From positions 16,526 through 80,525 of the forward strand of contig NZ_JAGUQP010000010.1 of the NCBI RefSeq assembly GCF_018704065.1: 64,000 bases of DNA, given 5' to 3'. The translations under genes were made by a program, and so were the position numbers. This DNA comes from Desulfovulcanus ferrireducens. Lineage in GTDB: Bacteria > Desulfobacterota > Desulfovibrionia > Desulfovibrionales > Desulfonatronovibrionaceae. The notes beneath the pieces were generated by a model. The model made no database searches, had not been told where the DNA came from, and was given only the letters and a program-made list of their open reading frames with translations. This document shows positions 20,093 to 31,662 of this stretch, piece by piece. How positions within the stretch are numbered: position 1 is the stretch's first letter; each line of letters begins with the position of its first letter.

Positions 20093-21607
20093 TTATGCCT
20101 TAAAGGTCTTCTTAAATTCCTCAATAGCAGCTGCAATTTTTTTATCTAGGTCTGCGCTTAAATCCTTTGTTTCAACAATTTCATTCAAGATATCTGCCTT
20201 CTGGTTGCGCATGAAATCTAAAAGTTCATCTTCAAACTTACGTACAGCTTCAACAGGGATGTCATCTAAATATCCTCTGGTACCGGCATACAGAGAGATA
20301 ACCTGTTCTTCTACAGGCATTGGCTGATACTGAGGCTGCTTCAAAAGTTCGACCAGCCTTTCACCACGAATAAGTTTTTGCTGAGTAGATTTGTCCAAAT
20401 CTGAGCCAAACTGGGCAAAAGCTGCCAATTCCCTGTATTGGGCCAGATCGAGCCGCAGGGTACCGGCAACCTTTTTCATGGCCTTAATCTGAGCAGCACC
20501 ACCAACCCTGGATACTGACAGACCAACGTTAATAGCCGGACGGATACCAGCGTAGAAGAGGTTAGGCTCAAGATAAACCTGGCCGTCAGTAATAGAAATA
20601 ACGTTGGTAGGAATATATGCGGAAACGTCACCAGCCTGGGTCTCAATGATAGGCAAAGCAGTAAGTGAACCTGCCCCCAGATCATCACTCATCTTAGCTG
20701 CACGTTCCAGGAGCCTTGAGTGAAGGTAAAATACGTCACCGGGGAAAGCCTCACGTCCCGGAGGACGGCGCAGAAGAAGGGACATCTGCCTGTATGCTAC
20801 AGCCTGCTTGGACAGGTCATCATAGATAATCAAAGCATGCTTGCCGCTATCTCTATAATATTCAGCCATGGTACAACCTGTGTAGGCCGCAATAAACTGC
20901 AATGGTGCAGGCTCTGATGCAGTAGCAGAAATTACTGTAGTGTATTCCATGGCCCCATGTTTACGTAAGGTATCAACAACCTGGGCGACTGTAGATTTCT
21001 TCTGACCGATGGCCACATAAAAACAATGAATATCAGAATTTTTCTGAGCCAGGATTGCATCAATACCAATAGCGGTTTTACCAACCTGACGGTCACCAAT
21101 GATCAACTCACGTTGTCCCCGGCCAATAGGTGTCATGGCATCGACAGCCTTAAGACCGGTGTACATTGGCTCATGGACTGACTTACGGGCAACAATACCG
21201 GGAGCTTTGATTTCAACAAGCCTAAACTCTGAGGCCTGAATTGGACCCTGTCCATCCAGTGGATTACCCAAAGGATCAATAACACGACCCCGAACAGCAT
21301 CGCCCACTGGCACCTGAACGATTTTACCGGTCCTCTTAACAACATCTCCTTCCTTGATCTCTGTGTCTTCACCAAGCAAGGCTACACCAACACTATCTTC
21401 TTCCAGATTGAGAACCATGCCCATAACACCGCCAGGAAATTCCAAGAGTTCCATGGCCATGGCGTTTTCAACACCATAAACACGGGCAATACCGTCACCT
21501 ACAGACAGAACTACACCGGTTTCACTCATTTCAACCCGCTTTTCGTAGTTCTTAATCTGCTCCTCAATGATCTGGCTGATTTCTTCTGCTTTTATTTGCA
21601 TAGCCAC
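20093..21607 (-). CDS. atpA: F1 ATP synthase alpha subunit
   Basis: Non-catalytic nucleotide-binding subunit, 504 residues, with [16 protein letters not shown] and the family signature [17 protein letters not shown]. The predicted start is GTG at 21607, which shares one base with the atpH stop and has GGGG six bases upstream. An ATG two codons later (21601) is the alternative. Confidence 0.97.
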   Translation of the reverse strand: MAMQIKAEEISQIIEEQIKNYEKRVEMSETGVVLSVGDGIARVYGVENAMAMELLEFPGGVMGMVLNLEEDSVGVALLGEDTEIKEGDVVKRTGKIVQVPVGDAVRGRVIDPLGNPLDGQGPIQASEFRLVEIKAPGIVARKSVHEPMYTGLKAVDAMTPIGRGQRELIIGDRQVGKTAIGIDAILAQKNSDIHCFYVAIGQKKSTVAQVVDTLRKHGAMEYTTVISATASEPAPLQFIAAYTGCTMAEYYRDSGKHALIIYDDLSKQAVAYRQMSLLLRRPPGREAFPGDVFYLHSRLLERAAKMSDDLGAGSLTALPIIETQAGDVSAYIPTNVISITDGQVYLEPNLFYAGIRPAINVGLSVSRVGGAAQIKAMKKVAGTLRLDLAQYRELAAFAQFGSDLDKSTQQKLIRGERLVELLKQPQYQPMPVEEQVISLYAGTRGYLDDIPVEAVRKFEDELLDFMRNQKADILNEIVETKDLSADLDKKIAAAIEEFKKTFKA

Positions 21608-22158
21608 TACTCACCCCTCTTGATGTTTTCTTTCAAAATTTCGATTTGCGCCCTAATACTGGCATCTAAAACTTTGTCCCCCACCTTCAGCACAAGTCCG
21701 CCCAAGATCTCCGGATCTACACTGTAGTCCAAGATAATCTTGCGACCGGACTGCTTTTGCAATTGTTCCACAACTTCTTGCTTTAGATCGTCTGCCAGAT
21801 CAATGGCTGTGACCATCTCACCCCGGACAACGCCCTGAGCCATATCCAGGAGTTGATTAAAATAAACCTGTATGTCTGGCAGAAAAGCCAGCCTGTCCTT
21901 GTCGGCCAGCAAAAAGCAAAAGTTTTTAACCATGGGCACAGGCTTAACCCTGTCCAAAACTTTGTCCAGGACAGCCTTTTTTTCCTCCACACTAAAAACC
22001 GGATTGCGGAAAACCTTAAACAGCTCTGGCGCACCTTCCAAGACATCGACAAGCTCAGCAAGGCCTTTCCCGTAAGCTGCAAGCTCTTCTTTACCTTGCG
22101 TCTCGCCGATGGCAAAGAGAGCGCGCGCATATCTTCTGGCTACTATGTTACCTGTCAA
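21607..22158 (-). CDS. atpH: F1 ATP synthase delta subunit
   Basis: Peripheral-stalk connector, 183 residues. It starts [20 protein letters not shown] and ends with the conserved [31 protein letters not shown]. It overlaps atpF by 4 nt at 22155-22158 and atpA by one base. Confidence 0.94.
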   Translation of the reverse strand: MTGNIVARRYARALFAIGETQGKEELAAYGKGLAELVDVLEGAPELFKVFRNPVFSVEEKKAVLDKVLDRVKPVPMVKNFCFLLADKDRLAFLPDIQVYFNQLLDMAQGVVRGEMVTAIDLADDLKQEVVEQLQKQSGRKIILDYSVDPEILGGLVLKVGDKVLDASIRAQIEILKENIKRGE

Positions 22159-22727
22159 TTTAGCACCACCCTTGTTAAATAATCGTTAATTAATGCCTTA
22201 TGACCTTCCTCAGTCAACTTTTCGCTAACTATTTTTTCTGCAGCTTCGGCAATTTTGTCAGCCAGCTCAGCTTTAACTGCTTCATAAGCCATTTTGGCCT
22301 CCTGTTCAGCTGACAACCTTGCCTGAGCTTTAATCTGTTCAGCTGTTTGCTTGGCCTTTTCAATAATCTGGACCTTAAGTGCCTCGCCCTGCTCCTTGGC
22401 TGCTGCTAAAATTTCCTCCCGCTCCTGCTCCAAGTTTGCGATCCGGCGTTCGACTTCTTTCAACTTCTTCTCTGCCTCATCCCGACGGGCATCTAGATCT
22501 TTTAACTCGGTCTCGATCTGATAAGTCCGACTGGAGAAAAACTGAGCAATCCTCTTACCCATAAGCTTGTAAATAATCCCGACCACAATGACAAAATTTA
22601 TTACCCGGTATACGAGATTCATCCACTTTGAAGAATCTCCCCCGCCACCGTGCTCAGAAGCCACCGCTATCCCAGCCATGAGCAAGAGCATAGCCACGGC
22701 CATGCTAATTCTGAATATTTTTCTCAA
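22155..22727 (-). CDS. atpF: ATP synthase F0 b subunit
   Basis: Peripheral-stalk b subunit, about 190 residues. The open frame extends upstream into atpF', but the best start is a TTG at 22727 with AAAGGAGG eight bases upstream, giving MRKIFRISMAVAMLLLMAGIAVASEH, a cleavable-looking first hydrophobic segment. The real anchor is WMNLVYRVINFVIVVGIIYKLMGKRIAQFF, then a long charged coiled coil. Sulfate-reducer b subunits commonly have such a leader. It is followed by atpH with a 4-nt overlap. Confidence 0.88.
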   Translation of the reverse strand: MRKIFRISMAVAMLLLMAGIAVASEHGGGGDSSKWMNLVYRVINFVIVVGIIYKLMGKRIAQFFSSRTYQIETELKDLDARRDEAEKKLKEVERRIANLEQEREEILAAAKEQGEALKVQIIEKAKQTAEQIKAQARLSAEQEAKMAYEAVKAELADKIAEAAEKIVSEKLTEEGHKALINDYLTRVVLN

Positions 22728-22755
22728 AACACTGCCCTCCTTTTCCAAATTTATT

Positions 22756-23178
22756 TTAGGCCTGCCCCAAAATCTTTTCAGCGGCCATTTGGGCAAACTT
22801 ATCGACTTGTTCTTTAAGGGCTGCGATGGCTGATTTCTTTTCAGAAGCAATCTTTTCCTTGGCGGCCTTCAAGATTGAACCAGCCTCTGCTGAAGCAGCC
22901 TCAACGAGTTTCTTCTCTTCAGCATACCCTTCTTCCTTCATGCTCATACGTACTTCCTGAGCTTGCCTGCGGGCATTATCCAACTCCTGCTCATATGCAG
23001 TCATCTTCTCTGAAGCCTGAGCAGTAAAGCGCTCAATCTCTTCCAACCTTTGAGCCATCACCTCTGCCCGCTTTTGAATGATCCCCCTGATTGGGCGATA
23101 CAAAATAAGGTTTAACACAAGCAAAACTATCAAAAAATTAACCAATTGAATGAAAAAGGTAATGTTTAGTTCAATCAT
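22756..23178 (-). CDS. atpF': ATP synthase F0 b' subunit
   Basis: A second, shorter b-type subunit of 140 residues that forms a heterodimeric stalk with AtpF. A single N-terminal membrane helix (ITFFIQLVNFLIVLLVLNLILYRPI) precedes a charged helix rich in A, E and K. It is the first atp gene. No a (AtpB) or c (AtpE) subunit gene is present in the window, so the membrane rotor is encoded elsewhere. Confidence 0.9.
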   Translation of the reverse strand: MIELNITFFIQLVNFLIVLLVLNLILYRPIRGIIQKRAEVMAQRLEEIERFTAQASEKMTAYEQELDNARRQAQEVRMSMKEEGYAEEKKLVEAASAEAGSILKAAKEKIASEKKSAIAALKEQVDKFAQMAAEKILGQA

Positions 23179-23222
23179 GATGCCCCCTCAGAGTATGTGA
23201 ATTTTTGTTCAAAGTCATTGCG

Positions 23223-23251
23223 CCTTTAGCTAATTTCAAGACTTGTGTCAA
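23223..23251 (-). promoter_or_regulatory. Candidate promoter of the atp genes
   Basis: On the minus strand TTGACA (23251-23246) is followed after 17 bases by TAAAGG (23228-23223), about 45 bp before the atpF' ATG. The -35 is consensus and the -10 is weak. It would allow atp transcription independent of the rod genes upstream. Confidence 0.5.
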
Positions 23252-23349
23252 AGCATTTTTCATAAATTCTAGGCTCAAAATTGCCTGGAAACCCTTGTCA
23301 CACAAGGCTTGTTAACCATTTCACAAATTTTTTTTCACAATTAAAAATC

Positions 23350-23700
23350 TTAACCCTGGACTTCTTCCTTGTCTTCTTTGGCCATATTCACTTGGCCTTG
23401 AATAATTGCTCCTTCCTCTACCATCAACGATGGAGTTGTAAGAGTACCGAAAAATTTTGCCTCTTTGTACATAACCATTTTAGATTTGGCCAAAACATCA
23501 CCGTCAACCCGTCCGCTGACAATTATCTGGCCTACTTTAATATTCCCTTTGACCAGTGCTTCTTTACCCACTACCAAGGTTCCCTCAGATTCAATCTCTC
23601 CACGAAATTCACCGTCTACACGCACTGTACCTTCAAACGCCAGCTTGCCTTCATAAAAAGTCCCTGTCCCTAAAAAAGCATTTATCTCATCTTTAGCCAT
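23350..23700 (-). CDS. Bactofilin (polymer-forming cytoskeletal protein)
   Basis: 116-residue member of the bactofilin/DUF583 family. It is built of short beta-helix repeats (GTFYEGKLAFEGTVRVDGEFRGEIESEGTLVV...), with turns of G-x-V-x-G-x-I pattern and short tails. Bactofilins assemble into nucleotide-free filaments and often guide local peptidoglycan remodelling and cell curvature. It lies between rodA and the atp genes in the same direction, and is a natural partner for both the rod complex and the peptidoglycan-trimming module at 52-56 kb. The partnership is inference. Confidence 0.9.
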   Translation of the reverse strand: MAKDEINAFLGTGTFYEGKLAFEGTVRVDGEFRGEIESEGTLVVGKEALVKGNIKVGQIIVSGRVDGDVLAKSKMVMYKEAKFFGTLTTPSLMVEEGAIIQGQVNMAKEDKEEVQG

Positions 23701-23791
23701 ATAGACTCCTTAATGATTAAGTGGTTTTATTAGCAAAGCAAACTAGCCAGTAATTAATATTACTGCATGAACAACTCTACCACTCTTCTAC

Positions 23792-24904
23792 TCATCCTGA
23801 CTTAAACATAAACTTACGCATGGACACATTCATTACCAAGCCAATCAAACAAAAGTTAACCAAAGATGCGCTACCTCCATAACTTATAAAAGGCAAGGGA
23901 ATACCAACAACCGGCATAAGCCCAAGGACCATGCCCATATTGATTAAAACCTGCCAGAAAAAGTAAAAAAACACTCCGATTACAAGATAAGTTCCAAACT
24001 TATCCTTTGCTTCCTGAGAGACCAAAAAAATCTGATACAAGAAAGAACAAAAAAAGATGAGTAAGATTATAGAACCAACAAACCCCCATTCTTCTCCGAA
24101 CACTGCAAAGGCAAAATCCGTATGTTTTTCCGGTAAAAAGCGTAGTTGACTCTGGGTACCTTCTAAAAAACCTTTGCCCCAAAATCTACCGGATCCAATG
24201 GCAATCTGAGATTGAATAATATGATACCCTGAGCCTAAAGGATCACGCTCGGGGTTTAAAAAAGTCAGGATGCGCTCCTTCTGGTAATCGTGTAAAAAAT
24301 TCCAGGCTAATGGGAGCAGCAAGGGAAGCATGATCAACAGGGTTTTAAAAACCCTCTTTTTTAACCCCTTGTATAAAATCATTCCCCCTAAAATCAAAAT
24401 CAGGATCAGCCCTGACCCAAGGTCAGGTTGCTTGATAATTAGTATGGCCGGCAGCAAGGCCACACTCATAACCTTGACCAAATCCCTCCATCCAAGAACA
24501 TCCTCGGTTTTCGTCAATACCTTGGCCCCTAAGATTAGCACGCACACTTTGGCCATTTCACTGGGTTGAAAATTAAAAAAACCAAGGCCCAGCCATCTTT
24601 TAGCTCCATAAATAGTTTTACCCCAGATTGGTACGCAAAGAAGAAAAATAATAGTCAGGAGATAAAGATACCAGGATAATGATTTTAGATGCCTGTAATC
24701 AATAATCATTATCAGAAGCATAACAAGAAACCCGGCCCCTCCCCAGACCAGTTGCCTCATGTAAAAAGGTGTAAGGGTTAAGCCTCCTTCTACCCTTAAA
24801 GCACTGGCTGAATAAAGGTTGAGCACTCCGGCCCCGAACAATATAAAGGCCAGACCCAATAAACTCCAGTTTATGTGCTGCAGTAAACGGCGATCAAACA
24901 TCAT
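23792..24904 (-). CDS. rodA: Rod shape-determining peptidoglycan polymerase RodA
   Basis: SEDS-family glycosyltransferase of the elongation complex, 370 residues and about ten membrane segments. Family landmarks are GAKRWLGLGFFNFQPSEMAKV, IKQPDLGSG and the C-terminal GIPLPFISYGGSASLVNF. It works with PBP2 encoded just upstream. A word-repeat spacer (24905-25031) separates the two. Confidence 0.96.
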   Translation of the reverse strand: MMFDRRLLQHINWSLLGLAFILFGAGVLNLYSASALRVEGGLTLTPFYMRQLVWGGAGFLVMLLIMIIDYRHLKSLSWYLYLLTIIFLLCVPIWGKTIYGAKRWLGLGFFNFQPSEMAKVCVLILGAKVLTKTEDVLGWRDLVKVMSVALLPAILIIKQPDLGSGLILILILGGMILYKGLKKRVFKTLLIMLPLLLPLAWNFLHDYQKERILTFLNPERDPLGSGYHIIQSQIAIGSGRFWGKGFLEGTQSQLRFLPEKHTDFAFAVFGEEWGFVGSIILLIFFCSFLYQIFLVSQEAKDKFGTYLVIGVFFYFFWQVLINMGMVLGLMPVVGIPLPFISYGGSASLVNFCLIGLVMNVSMRKFMFKSG

Positions 24905-24931
24905 TGGGTAGATGAGTTTATGTGTGTGTAC

Positions 24932-25022
24932 GGGTTAATGGGCTAATGGGTAAATGAGTGTAAGTGTTCATGAGTTAATGGGTTGATGGGTTTATGAGAG
25001 AAGGCAATCTGCCCATTAACCC
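24932..25022. repeat. Word-repeat spacer with 12-bp inverted ends (mrdA-rodA)
   Basis: GGGTTAATGGGC at 24932-24943 is the exact complement of GCCCATTAACCC at 25011-25022. Between them the 8-base word G-G-(T/C)-TAATG and variants (GGGTAAATG, GAGTTAATG, GGTTGATG) repeat. The stretch is inside the rod operon. Confidence 0.7.
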
Positions 25023-25031
25023 ACCTCGTTT

Positions 25032-26813
25032 CTATTGTTCAAAAATAAAATCAAAGATAGCGCGAACAATGGGGCCAGCAGCAGAACCACCATGACCACC
25101 ATGCTCGACCATAGCAACGACCACATAGCTTCTATCTCCTTTTTTGGCAAAGCTGGCCATCCAGGCGTGATCGCGAAAGCGATAGGGAATCTCCTCGATC
25201 TCTTTTTCCTCATATTCGCTCAAAAGCTTTACTACCTGAGCTGTGCCGGTCTTGGCTCCTATAATTATACCATCCTTTCTCAACCCCCTGGCAGTACCAT
25301 GGTCAGCTTCAACTGTTCGAATCATGGCCCGGATAATCTTCTGACGAATATCATCCGCAAATGGTAAGGCTTTTGCTTTGGCCCTTGACTCTTCACTCAG
25401 CAAAGAGGGCTTATATAATTTGCCCCCGTTAACTAACGCAGACACAAACCTGGCTACTTGAAGAGGCGTAACTAGAGTATAACCCTGACCTATAGACATA
25501 TTCAAAGTTTCTCCACCCTGCCAAGGTTCCTTAAATCTTTTCAATTTCCAGTTCCGGTCAGGGATCAATCCTCTCTTCTCATGGGGTAAATCAATACCCG
25601 TAAGCTGGCCAAATCCACACTTTTTAGCAAAGGAGGAAATTCTATCCACTCCTAATTCTTCTCCTAATTTGTAATAATAAACATCACATGATTCCACCAG
25701 GGAACGCGTAAAATCTACCCGCCCATGGCCATGCTTCTTCCAGCATCGGAAAACCCGCCGGCCTAAACGATATGCACCTGAGCAGTAAATCTTTTCTTCC
25801 AGATCAATTTTTTTCTCAAACAATCCACAAGCGGCAACGACAAGTTTAAACACTGAGCCCGGAGGATAGACACTTTGAATACATCTGTTCTGCAAAGGAT
25901 GCAGTGGGTTTTTAATTAGTTTGCGCCAATCTTCTATTGAAACACCTTGCACAAACTTATTGTTGTCGTAGCTGGGGCTACTAACCAAAGAAAGAATCTG
26001 ACCGGAATCAGGCTCCATGACCACTACTGCCCCGGCTCTGCCCTCCATCAACTCATAGACTTTTTTCTGCAGTTCAAGATCCAAACTCAAATGAATGTCT
26101 TCTCCTGGCTGGGGAGGACGGAGCACCTCTTCGTGCAAGCTACGACCAACAGCATCTACTTCCATTCTTTTCAGGCCCTTTTTACCTCTAAGTCTTTTTT
26201 CCAAAACGTATTCAAGGCCTTGCTTGCCTATATTATCTCCCAAGGCTAGCTCAGAATCTTTGTTCAGCTCTTCTTCACTTGCTTGAGCCACATAACCTAA
26301 AACATGGGCAAATACCGGACCTTGCAAATATTTTCTTCTGGGTCTGACCATGATTTTCAAGCCGGGCCAGCGTGGAGCATAGGCCTCAATTTTGGCTAAG
26401 ACTTCAAAAGACAAATTGGGGATGATGATTTGGGGTTCAAAAGACTTTACCCGTCTTCGTCCACGTTCAAAATTAGCTTTGAGCTCATCAAAAGGAACAC
26501 CTGTCCATTTACTCACTTGAAGCAGTGTCTTATCGATCTCAGGGCAATCCTCGCGAACAATGGCCAAACTATATGACGGTTCATTAATGGCAAGAAGCTT
26601 CCCCTTGCGGTCCATGATCAGACCGCGTGGAGCATATATAGACTGTTTGCGCAACCGGTTATCTTTTGCCTTCTGGGCAAAAAACTCACCTTTATAAATT
26701 TGCAAATACCAAAGCCTTAATCCAAAGACACAAAACAGTCCCCATATGAGGACCAAAATCAAATAGGGACCATAATCCCTTTCCCACTTTTTTTTACTAT
26801 TGAACAGGCTCAT
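25032..26813 (-). CDS. mrdA: Penicillin-binding protein 2 (MrdA)
   Basis: Class B transpeptidase of the elongasome, about 593 residues. One N-terminal membrane helix, dimerisation/pedestal domain (EPSYSLAIVREDCPEIDKTL; AHVLGYVAQASEEEL), then the penicillin-binding site: SVYPPGSVFKLVVAA (SxxK), SCDVYYYKLGEELG (SxD/N region) and GAKTGTAQV (KTG). I prefer the ATG at 26813 over an upstream TTG. It overlaps mreD by about 17 nt. Confidence 0.95.
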   Translation of the reverse strand: MSLFNSKKKWERDYGPYLILVLIWGLFCVFGLRLWYLQIYKGEFFAQKAKDNRLRKQSIYAPRGLIMDRKGKLLAINEPSYSLAIVREDCPEIDKTLLQVSKWTGVPFDELKANFERGRRRVKSFEPQIIIPNLSFEVLAKIEAYAPRWPGLKIMVRPRRKYLQGPVFAHVLGYVAQASEEELNKDSELALGDNIGKQGLEYVLEKRLRGKKGLKRMEVDAVGRSLHEEVLRPPQPGEDIHLSLDLELQKKVYELMEGRAGAVVVMEPDSGQILSLVSSPSYDNNKFVQGVSIEDWRKLIKNPLHPLQNRCIQSVYPPGSVFKLVVAACGLFEKKIDLEEKIYCSGAYRLGRRVFRCWKKHGHGRVDFTRSLVESCDVYYYKLGEELGVDRISSFAKKCGFGQLTGIDLPHEKRGLIPDRNWKLKRFKEPWQGGETLNMSIGQGYTLVTPLQVARFVSALVNGGKLYKPSLLSEESRAKAKALPFADDIRQKIIRAMIRTVEADHGTARGLRKDGIIIGAKTGTAQVVKLLSEYEEKEIEEIPYRFRDHAWMASFAKKGDRSYVVVAMVEHGGHGGSAAGPIVRAIFDFIFEQ

Positions 26814-27254
26814 GGCCAAATAGTTTTTTATATGCCGGAAAAATAACCGCCCACATACCCAAATAAACTACGAACTGGGTTACAAACATTTTCATGGAAA
26901 AAAACTCAACTACAATTTCCTGTAAGTTACCCAAAATATAGAGAAGAATTGACCGACATATAGTCAGACCCAAAAAATAACCAAAGACAAAAAATAAATT
27001 TGTAGGTGTAAGCAGCCAGGTACCTAAAACAAAAAGTAAAAACAGCCCTAATTCCAGAAGAATTATCAGCCCAAAGTTTAGACTTCCTACTCCCTCCTGG
27101 ACAAACAGGACCACGATACCCAGAAGTATGGCAGACTTCAGACGATTAAATTGGAGCAAAACCAGGAGACCTGGACTGAAAAAATCAGTGCCGGGGACAA
27201 GTTCTTGACCCCAGATACACAAAAAAAAATAACCGAGCCAAAAACAAAAAGGAT

Positions 27255-27258
<4 letters not shown>
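26797..27258 (-). CDS. mreD: Rod shape-determining membrane protein MreD
   Basis: Hydrophobic protein of about 153 residues with five to six membrane segments, starting MNPFCFWLGYFFLCIW. The ATG at 27258 overlaps the mreC stop as ATGA, the usual coupling. An upstream in-frame extension to 27309 would run inside mreC and is unlikely. Sequence conservation of MreD is low, so the call rests on topology and gene order mreB-mreC-mreD-mrdA-rodA. Confidence 0.88.
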
Positions 27259-29518
<2,260 letters not shown>

Positions 29519-30481
29519 ATGAACCGATATTACAGCTTATCAACTTACCTGCGCACTCGTTTTGGGGAACGCGTCCAAAAAATACCTTTAGATGCGGGAT
29601 TTTCCTGTCCCAACCGAGACGGTACAATTTCCAGAAACGGATGTATTTTTTGCAACCCAAACGGGTCTGGTACCGGACTAGGCTCCAAGGGCTTAAGCTT
29701 GAAAGAACAATACTTATTTTGGCAAGAAAAATTTTCAAAAAAATATAAGGCCAAACTATTTCTGGCATATCTTCAATCATATACTAACACTTACGGCCCG
29801 TTAAAAAAAATTGAAGAGATACTTGAACAGCTAAAAAATCTACCGGGATTAGTCGGTTTATGTCTCGGCACCAGGCCTGATTGCCTGGACAATGATAAGT
29901 TAAACCTTTTAGCTTCTTACCCCTTCCAGGAAATCTGGTTAGATCTGGGCCTGCAAAGCTCCAATAATCGCACCTTAGAGCTTATCAACCGGGGACATAA
30001 AGCCGAGGACTTTACCAGGGCCGCCACCCTTGCCCATAAAATGGGCATCAAAACTTGCGCCCATATCATTGCTGGCCTACCCCGAGAAACCCTGGAAGAT
30101 TTTCTGGAAACCATTGATTTTTTAAACAAGCTGCCCATATCAGGCATCAAAATTCATAACCTCTATATTTGTAAGGATACCCCTCTGGCAAAACTCTGGC
30201 GCACAGGTGTTTACAAACCGCTAACCATGGACGAGTATATTCTCTGGCTAGAACGAGCTCTTTTTTCGCTCAGACCAGATATAGTCATCCACCGTTTAAA
30301 CGGCGACCCAGCTCCTAACGAACTCTTAGCTCCGGACTGGGCCAGTCAAAAACATGTTATTTTGAAAAAAATCAAGCAGAGTTTGGTCGATAAAAATCTA
30401 TGGCAAGGCAAATCCTCGCACCCCGACACCATTCCCCCCTGGTTTGAAGGAAGTCGGGAAGATGGGAAGTTGGGAAGTTAA
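29519..30481 (+). CDS. Radical SAM protein, YhcC/TIGR01212 family
   Basis: About 320 residues. The iron-sulfur site is CPNRDGTISRNGCIFCNPNG (the cluster cysteines), followed by KLFLAYLQSYTNTYGPLK and LCLGTRPDCLDND, all typical of the TIGR01212 group related to Elp3-type radical SAM enzymes. The substrate of this family is not established. The start is set at MNRYYSLSTYL (ATG 29519); a TTG 12 nt upstream is possible. The C-terminal codons run into an (RRGAAGTT)-type octamer repeat at 30464-30508. Confidence 0.85.
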   Translation: MNRYYSLSTYLRTRFGERVQKIPLDAGFSCPNRDGTISRNGCIFCNPNGSGTGLGSKGLSLKEQYLFWQEKFSKKYKAKLFLAYLQSYTNTYGPLKKIEEILEQLKNLPGLVGLCLGTRPDCLDNDKLNLLASYPFQEIWLDLGLQSSNNRTLELINRGHKAEDFTRAATLAHKMGIKTCAHIIAGLPRETLEDFLETIDFLNKLPISGIKIHNLYICKDTPLAKLWRTGVYKPLTMDEYILWLERALFSLRPDIVIHRLNGDPAPNELLAPDWASQKHVILKKIKQSLVDKNLWQGKSSHPDTIPPWFEGSREDGKLGS

Positions 30482-30508
30482 GAGGTTAAGAAGTTGAAAA
30501 GTTGAGTA
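30464..30508. repeat. Degenerate octamer tandem repeat (GGGAAGTT-type)
   Basis: Successive words GGGAAGTT, GGGAAGTT, AAGAGGTT, AAGAAGTT, GAAAAGTT cover the stop codon of the radical SAM gene and the start region of the next gene. Frame-neutral contraction is impossible with an 8-bp unit, so changes in copy number would alter the C-terminus of the upstream protein. Confidence 0.65.
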
Positions 30509-30513
30509 AGTAC

Positions 30514-30990
30514 ATGGAGCATGAAGTTTTTGGCAATTCTTTTTTTATCCTTAAGGTAAGCTGGAAAGAAGGACAGATTTATTCCACCAGCATAACCAGG
30601 ACTGGAAAAAATATAGCAAACACCCCTTCATGTTCTTATTACCATCCTTATTCTAAAATTATCGCCCAAAACATCGCCAATTATGAAACGCAAAAATCTG
30701 TAATATGGCCTGAGGCCCCTCTTTTTTGGGAGAGAGTTTCGCCATTTTCCAAAGTAGTTCTATCGACCCTGCTGACACGGGTAGGTTTTGGTCAAGTAGT
30801 TACTTATAGTCAACTGGCCCAAATGTGCGGTAAGCCCAAGGCCATCAGAGCGGTTGGGCAAGTTATGGCGCATAACCCCTGGCCTCTACTTGTCCCCTGC
30901 CATAGAGTCATTGCCCAAAAAAGCTTGGGAGGCTTTGGGCCGGGTCTTGAACTAAAAAAAACGATCTTGCACCTGGAAGGCGTAATCTAA
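30514..30990 (+). CDS. ogt: Methylated-DNA--protein-cysteine methyltransferase
   Basis: Suicide repair enzyme that removes alkyl groups from O6-methylguanine. The active site is PWPLLVPCHRVIAQ with the acceptor Cys in PCHRV. The helix-turn-helix RVGFGQVVTYSQLAQMCGKPKAIRAVGQVMAHNP and the tail GFGPGLELKKTILHLEGV complete the C-terminal domain. Length is about 158 residues. I chose ATG 30514; a TTG at 30502 adds four residues, and neither has a strong ribosome site. Confidence 0.9.
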   Translation: MEHEVFGNSFFILKVSWKEGQIYSTSITRTGKNIANTPSCSYYHPYSKIIAQNIANYETQKSVIWPEAPLFWERVSPFSKVVLSTLLTRVGFGQVVTYSQLAQMCGKPKAIRAVGQVMAHNPWPLLVPCHRVIAQKSLGGFGPGLELKKTILHLEGVI

Positions 30991-31030
30991 AATTCACCCA
31001 TCCAACTACGCTTTCTCCCAACATAACCGC

Positions 31031-31059
31031 TTGACTAAGTCCTTTTTTGAGTTTAATTT
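31031..31059 (+). promoter_or_regulatory. Promoter of rpmH-rnpA-yidD-yidC
   Basis: TTGACT at 31031-31036 and TAATTT at 31054-31059 with a 17-base spacer, 33 bp before the rpmH start. This is where a strong sigma-70 promoter is expected for ribosomal protein L34. Confidence 0.65.
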
Positions 31060-31091
31060 GTGAATTTACTTTTTTGGAAGGAGCGAAAAAA

Positions 31092-31226
31092 ATGAAGAGA
31101 ACTTATCAACCAAGCAAGACTAGAAGAAAAAGAACTCACGGATTTTTGGTCCGCATGAGGACAAAAAACGGACGCAAAGTGATTAACAGAAGAAGGGCAA
31201 AGGGTAGGAAAAGATTAGCCGTCTAA
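31092..31226 (+). CDS. rpmH: 50S ribosomal protein L34
   Basis: Very basic 44-residue protein starting [20 protein letters not shown] and ending [12 protein letters not shown], a full-length L34. GGAAGGAG precedes the ATG. It is the first gene of the conserved L34 / RNase P protein / YidD / YidC block. Its last 13 bases overlap the inferred start of rnpA. Confidence 0.97.
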   Translation: MKRTYQPSKTRRKRTHGFLVRMRTKNGRKVINRRRAKGRKRLAV

Positions 31227-31576
31227 CTTTTCCCAAAAAATTCAGGATCACTAAACGGCCCCTGTATCTTGCATGCTATTCCAGGGGCCGTCGTTATTTT
31301 ACACCACATTTTATTCTCTTTGTTCTTCCCCAGGATTTGGGGCATTGGCGGCTCGGTATTGCGGTCAGCAAAAAAATTGGCTCCGCAGTGAAAAGAAATC
31401 GCCTTAAAAGACTGATTAAAGAATTCTTTCGCCTACATCAAAATGAAATAAACTTGAGTGCTGATATTGTTGTTGTGCCAAAAAAAACAAAAGATTTGGA
31501 CAAGTTGGATCTACACAAAGTCGAACACGAACTCGCTGCAGTAATTAATATCATAGAAAAAAAACATAATCCGTGA
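31214..31576 (+). CDS. rnpA: Ribonuclease P protein component, apparent ATT start
   Basis: Basic protein that binds the RNase P RNA. The familiar core [26 protein letters not shown] (with the RNR motif) is preceded in frame by [36 protein letters not shown], the conserved N-terminal region. A TTG at 31337 is the first conventional start and would remove some 40 essential residues. The frame is closed by TAG at 31205-31207, and the first plausible initiator is ATT at 31214, giving [11 protein letters not shown], which aligns at the same offset as E. coli RnpA (MVKLAFPRELR). Product: 120 residues, 13-nt overlap with rpmH. Confidence 0.85.
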   Translation: MSRLTFPKKFRITKRPLYLACYSRGRRYFTPHFILFVLPQDLGHWRLGIAVSKKIGSAVKRNRLKRLIKEFFRLHQNEINLSADIVVVPKKTKDLDKLDLHKVEHELAAVINIIEKKHNP

Positions 31577-31649
31577 TTCGAAATTCGTGGCTTCTTTTAT
31601 TCGAGTCCAAATTTGTTTGCCTTTTTTATAAATCACGAATTAGGATCAC
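31572..31649. repeat. Inverted repeat in the rnpA-yidD spacer
   Basis: The words GTGATTCGAAATTCGTG (31572-31588) and CACGAATTAGGATCAC (31634-31649) are near-perfect complements, enclosing 45 bases. The hairpin would lie in the mRNA just ahead of the yidD start. Confidence 0.55.
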
Positions 31650-31662
31650 GAGTCATAAAAAT

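Noticed and set aside
22728..22850. N-terminal extension of atpF to 22850
   Set aside because: It would overlap 95 bases of atpF', lacks a ribosome site, and encodes no conserved sequence; the TTG at 22727 has a strong one.
23293..23307. Hairpin CCTTGT/ACAAGG as terminator between bactofilin and atpF'
   Set aside because: Six-base stem without a following T-run.
31337..31576. rnpA starting at TTG 31337, or a truncated pseudogene
   Set aside because: The upstream in-frame sequence encodes the conserved RnpA N-terminus without a stop, so the gene is intact and only the start codon is unusual.
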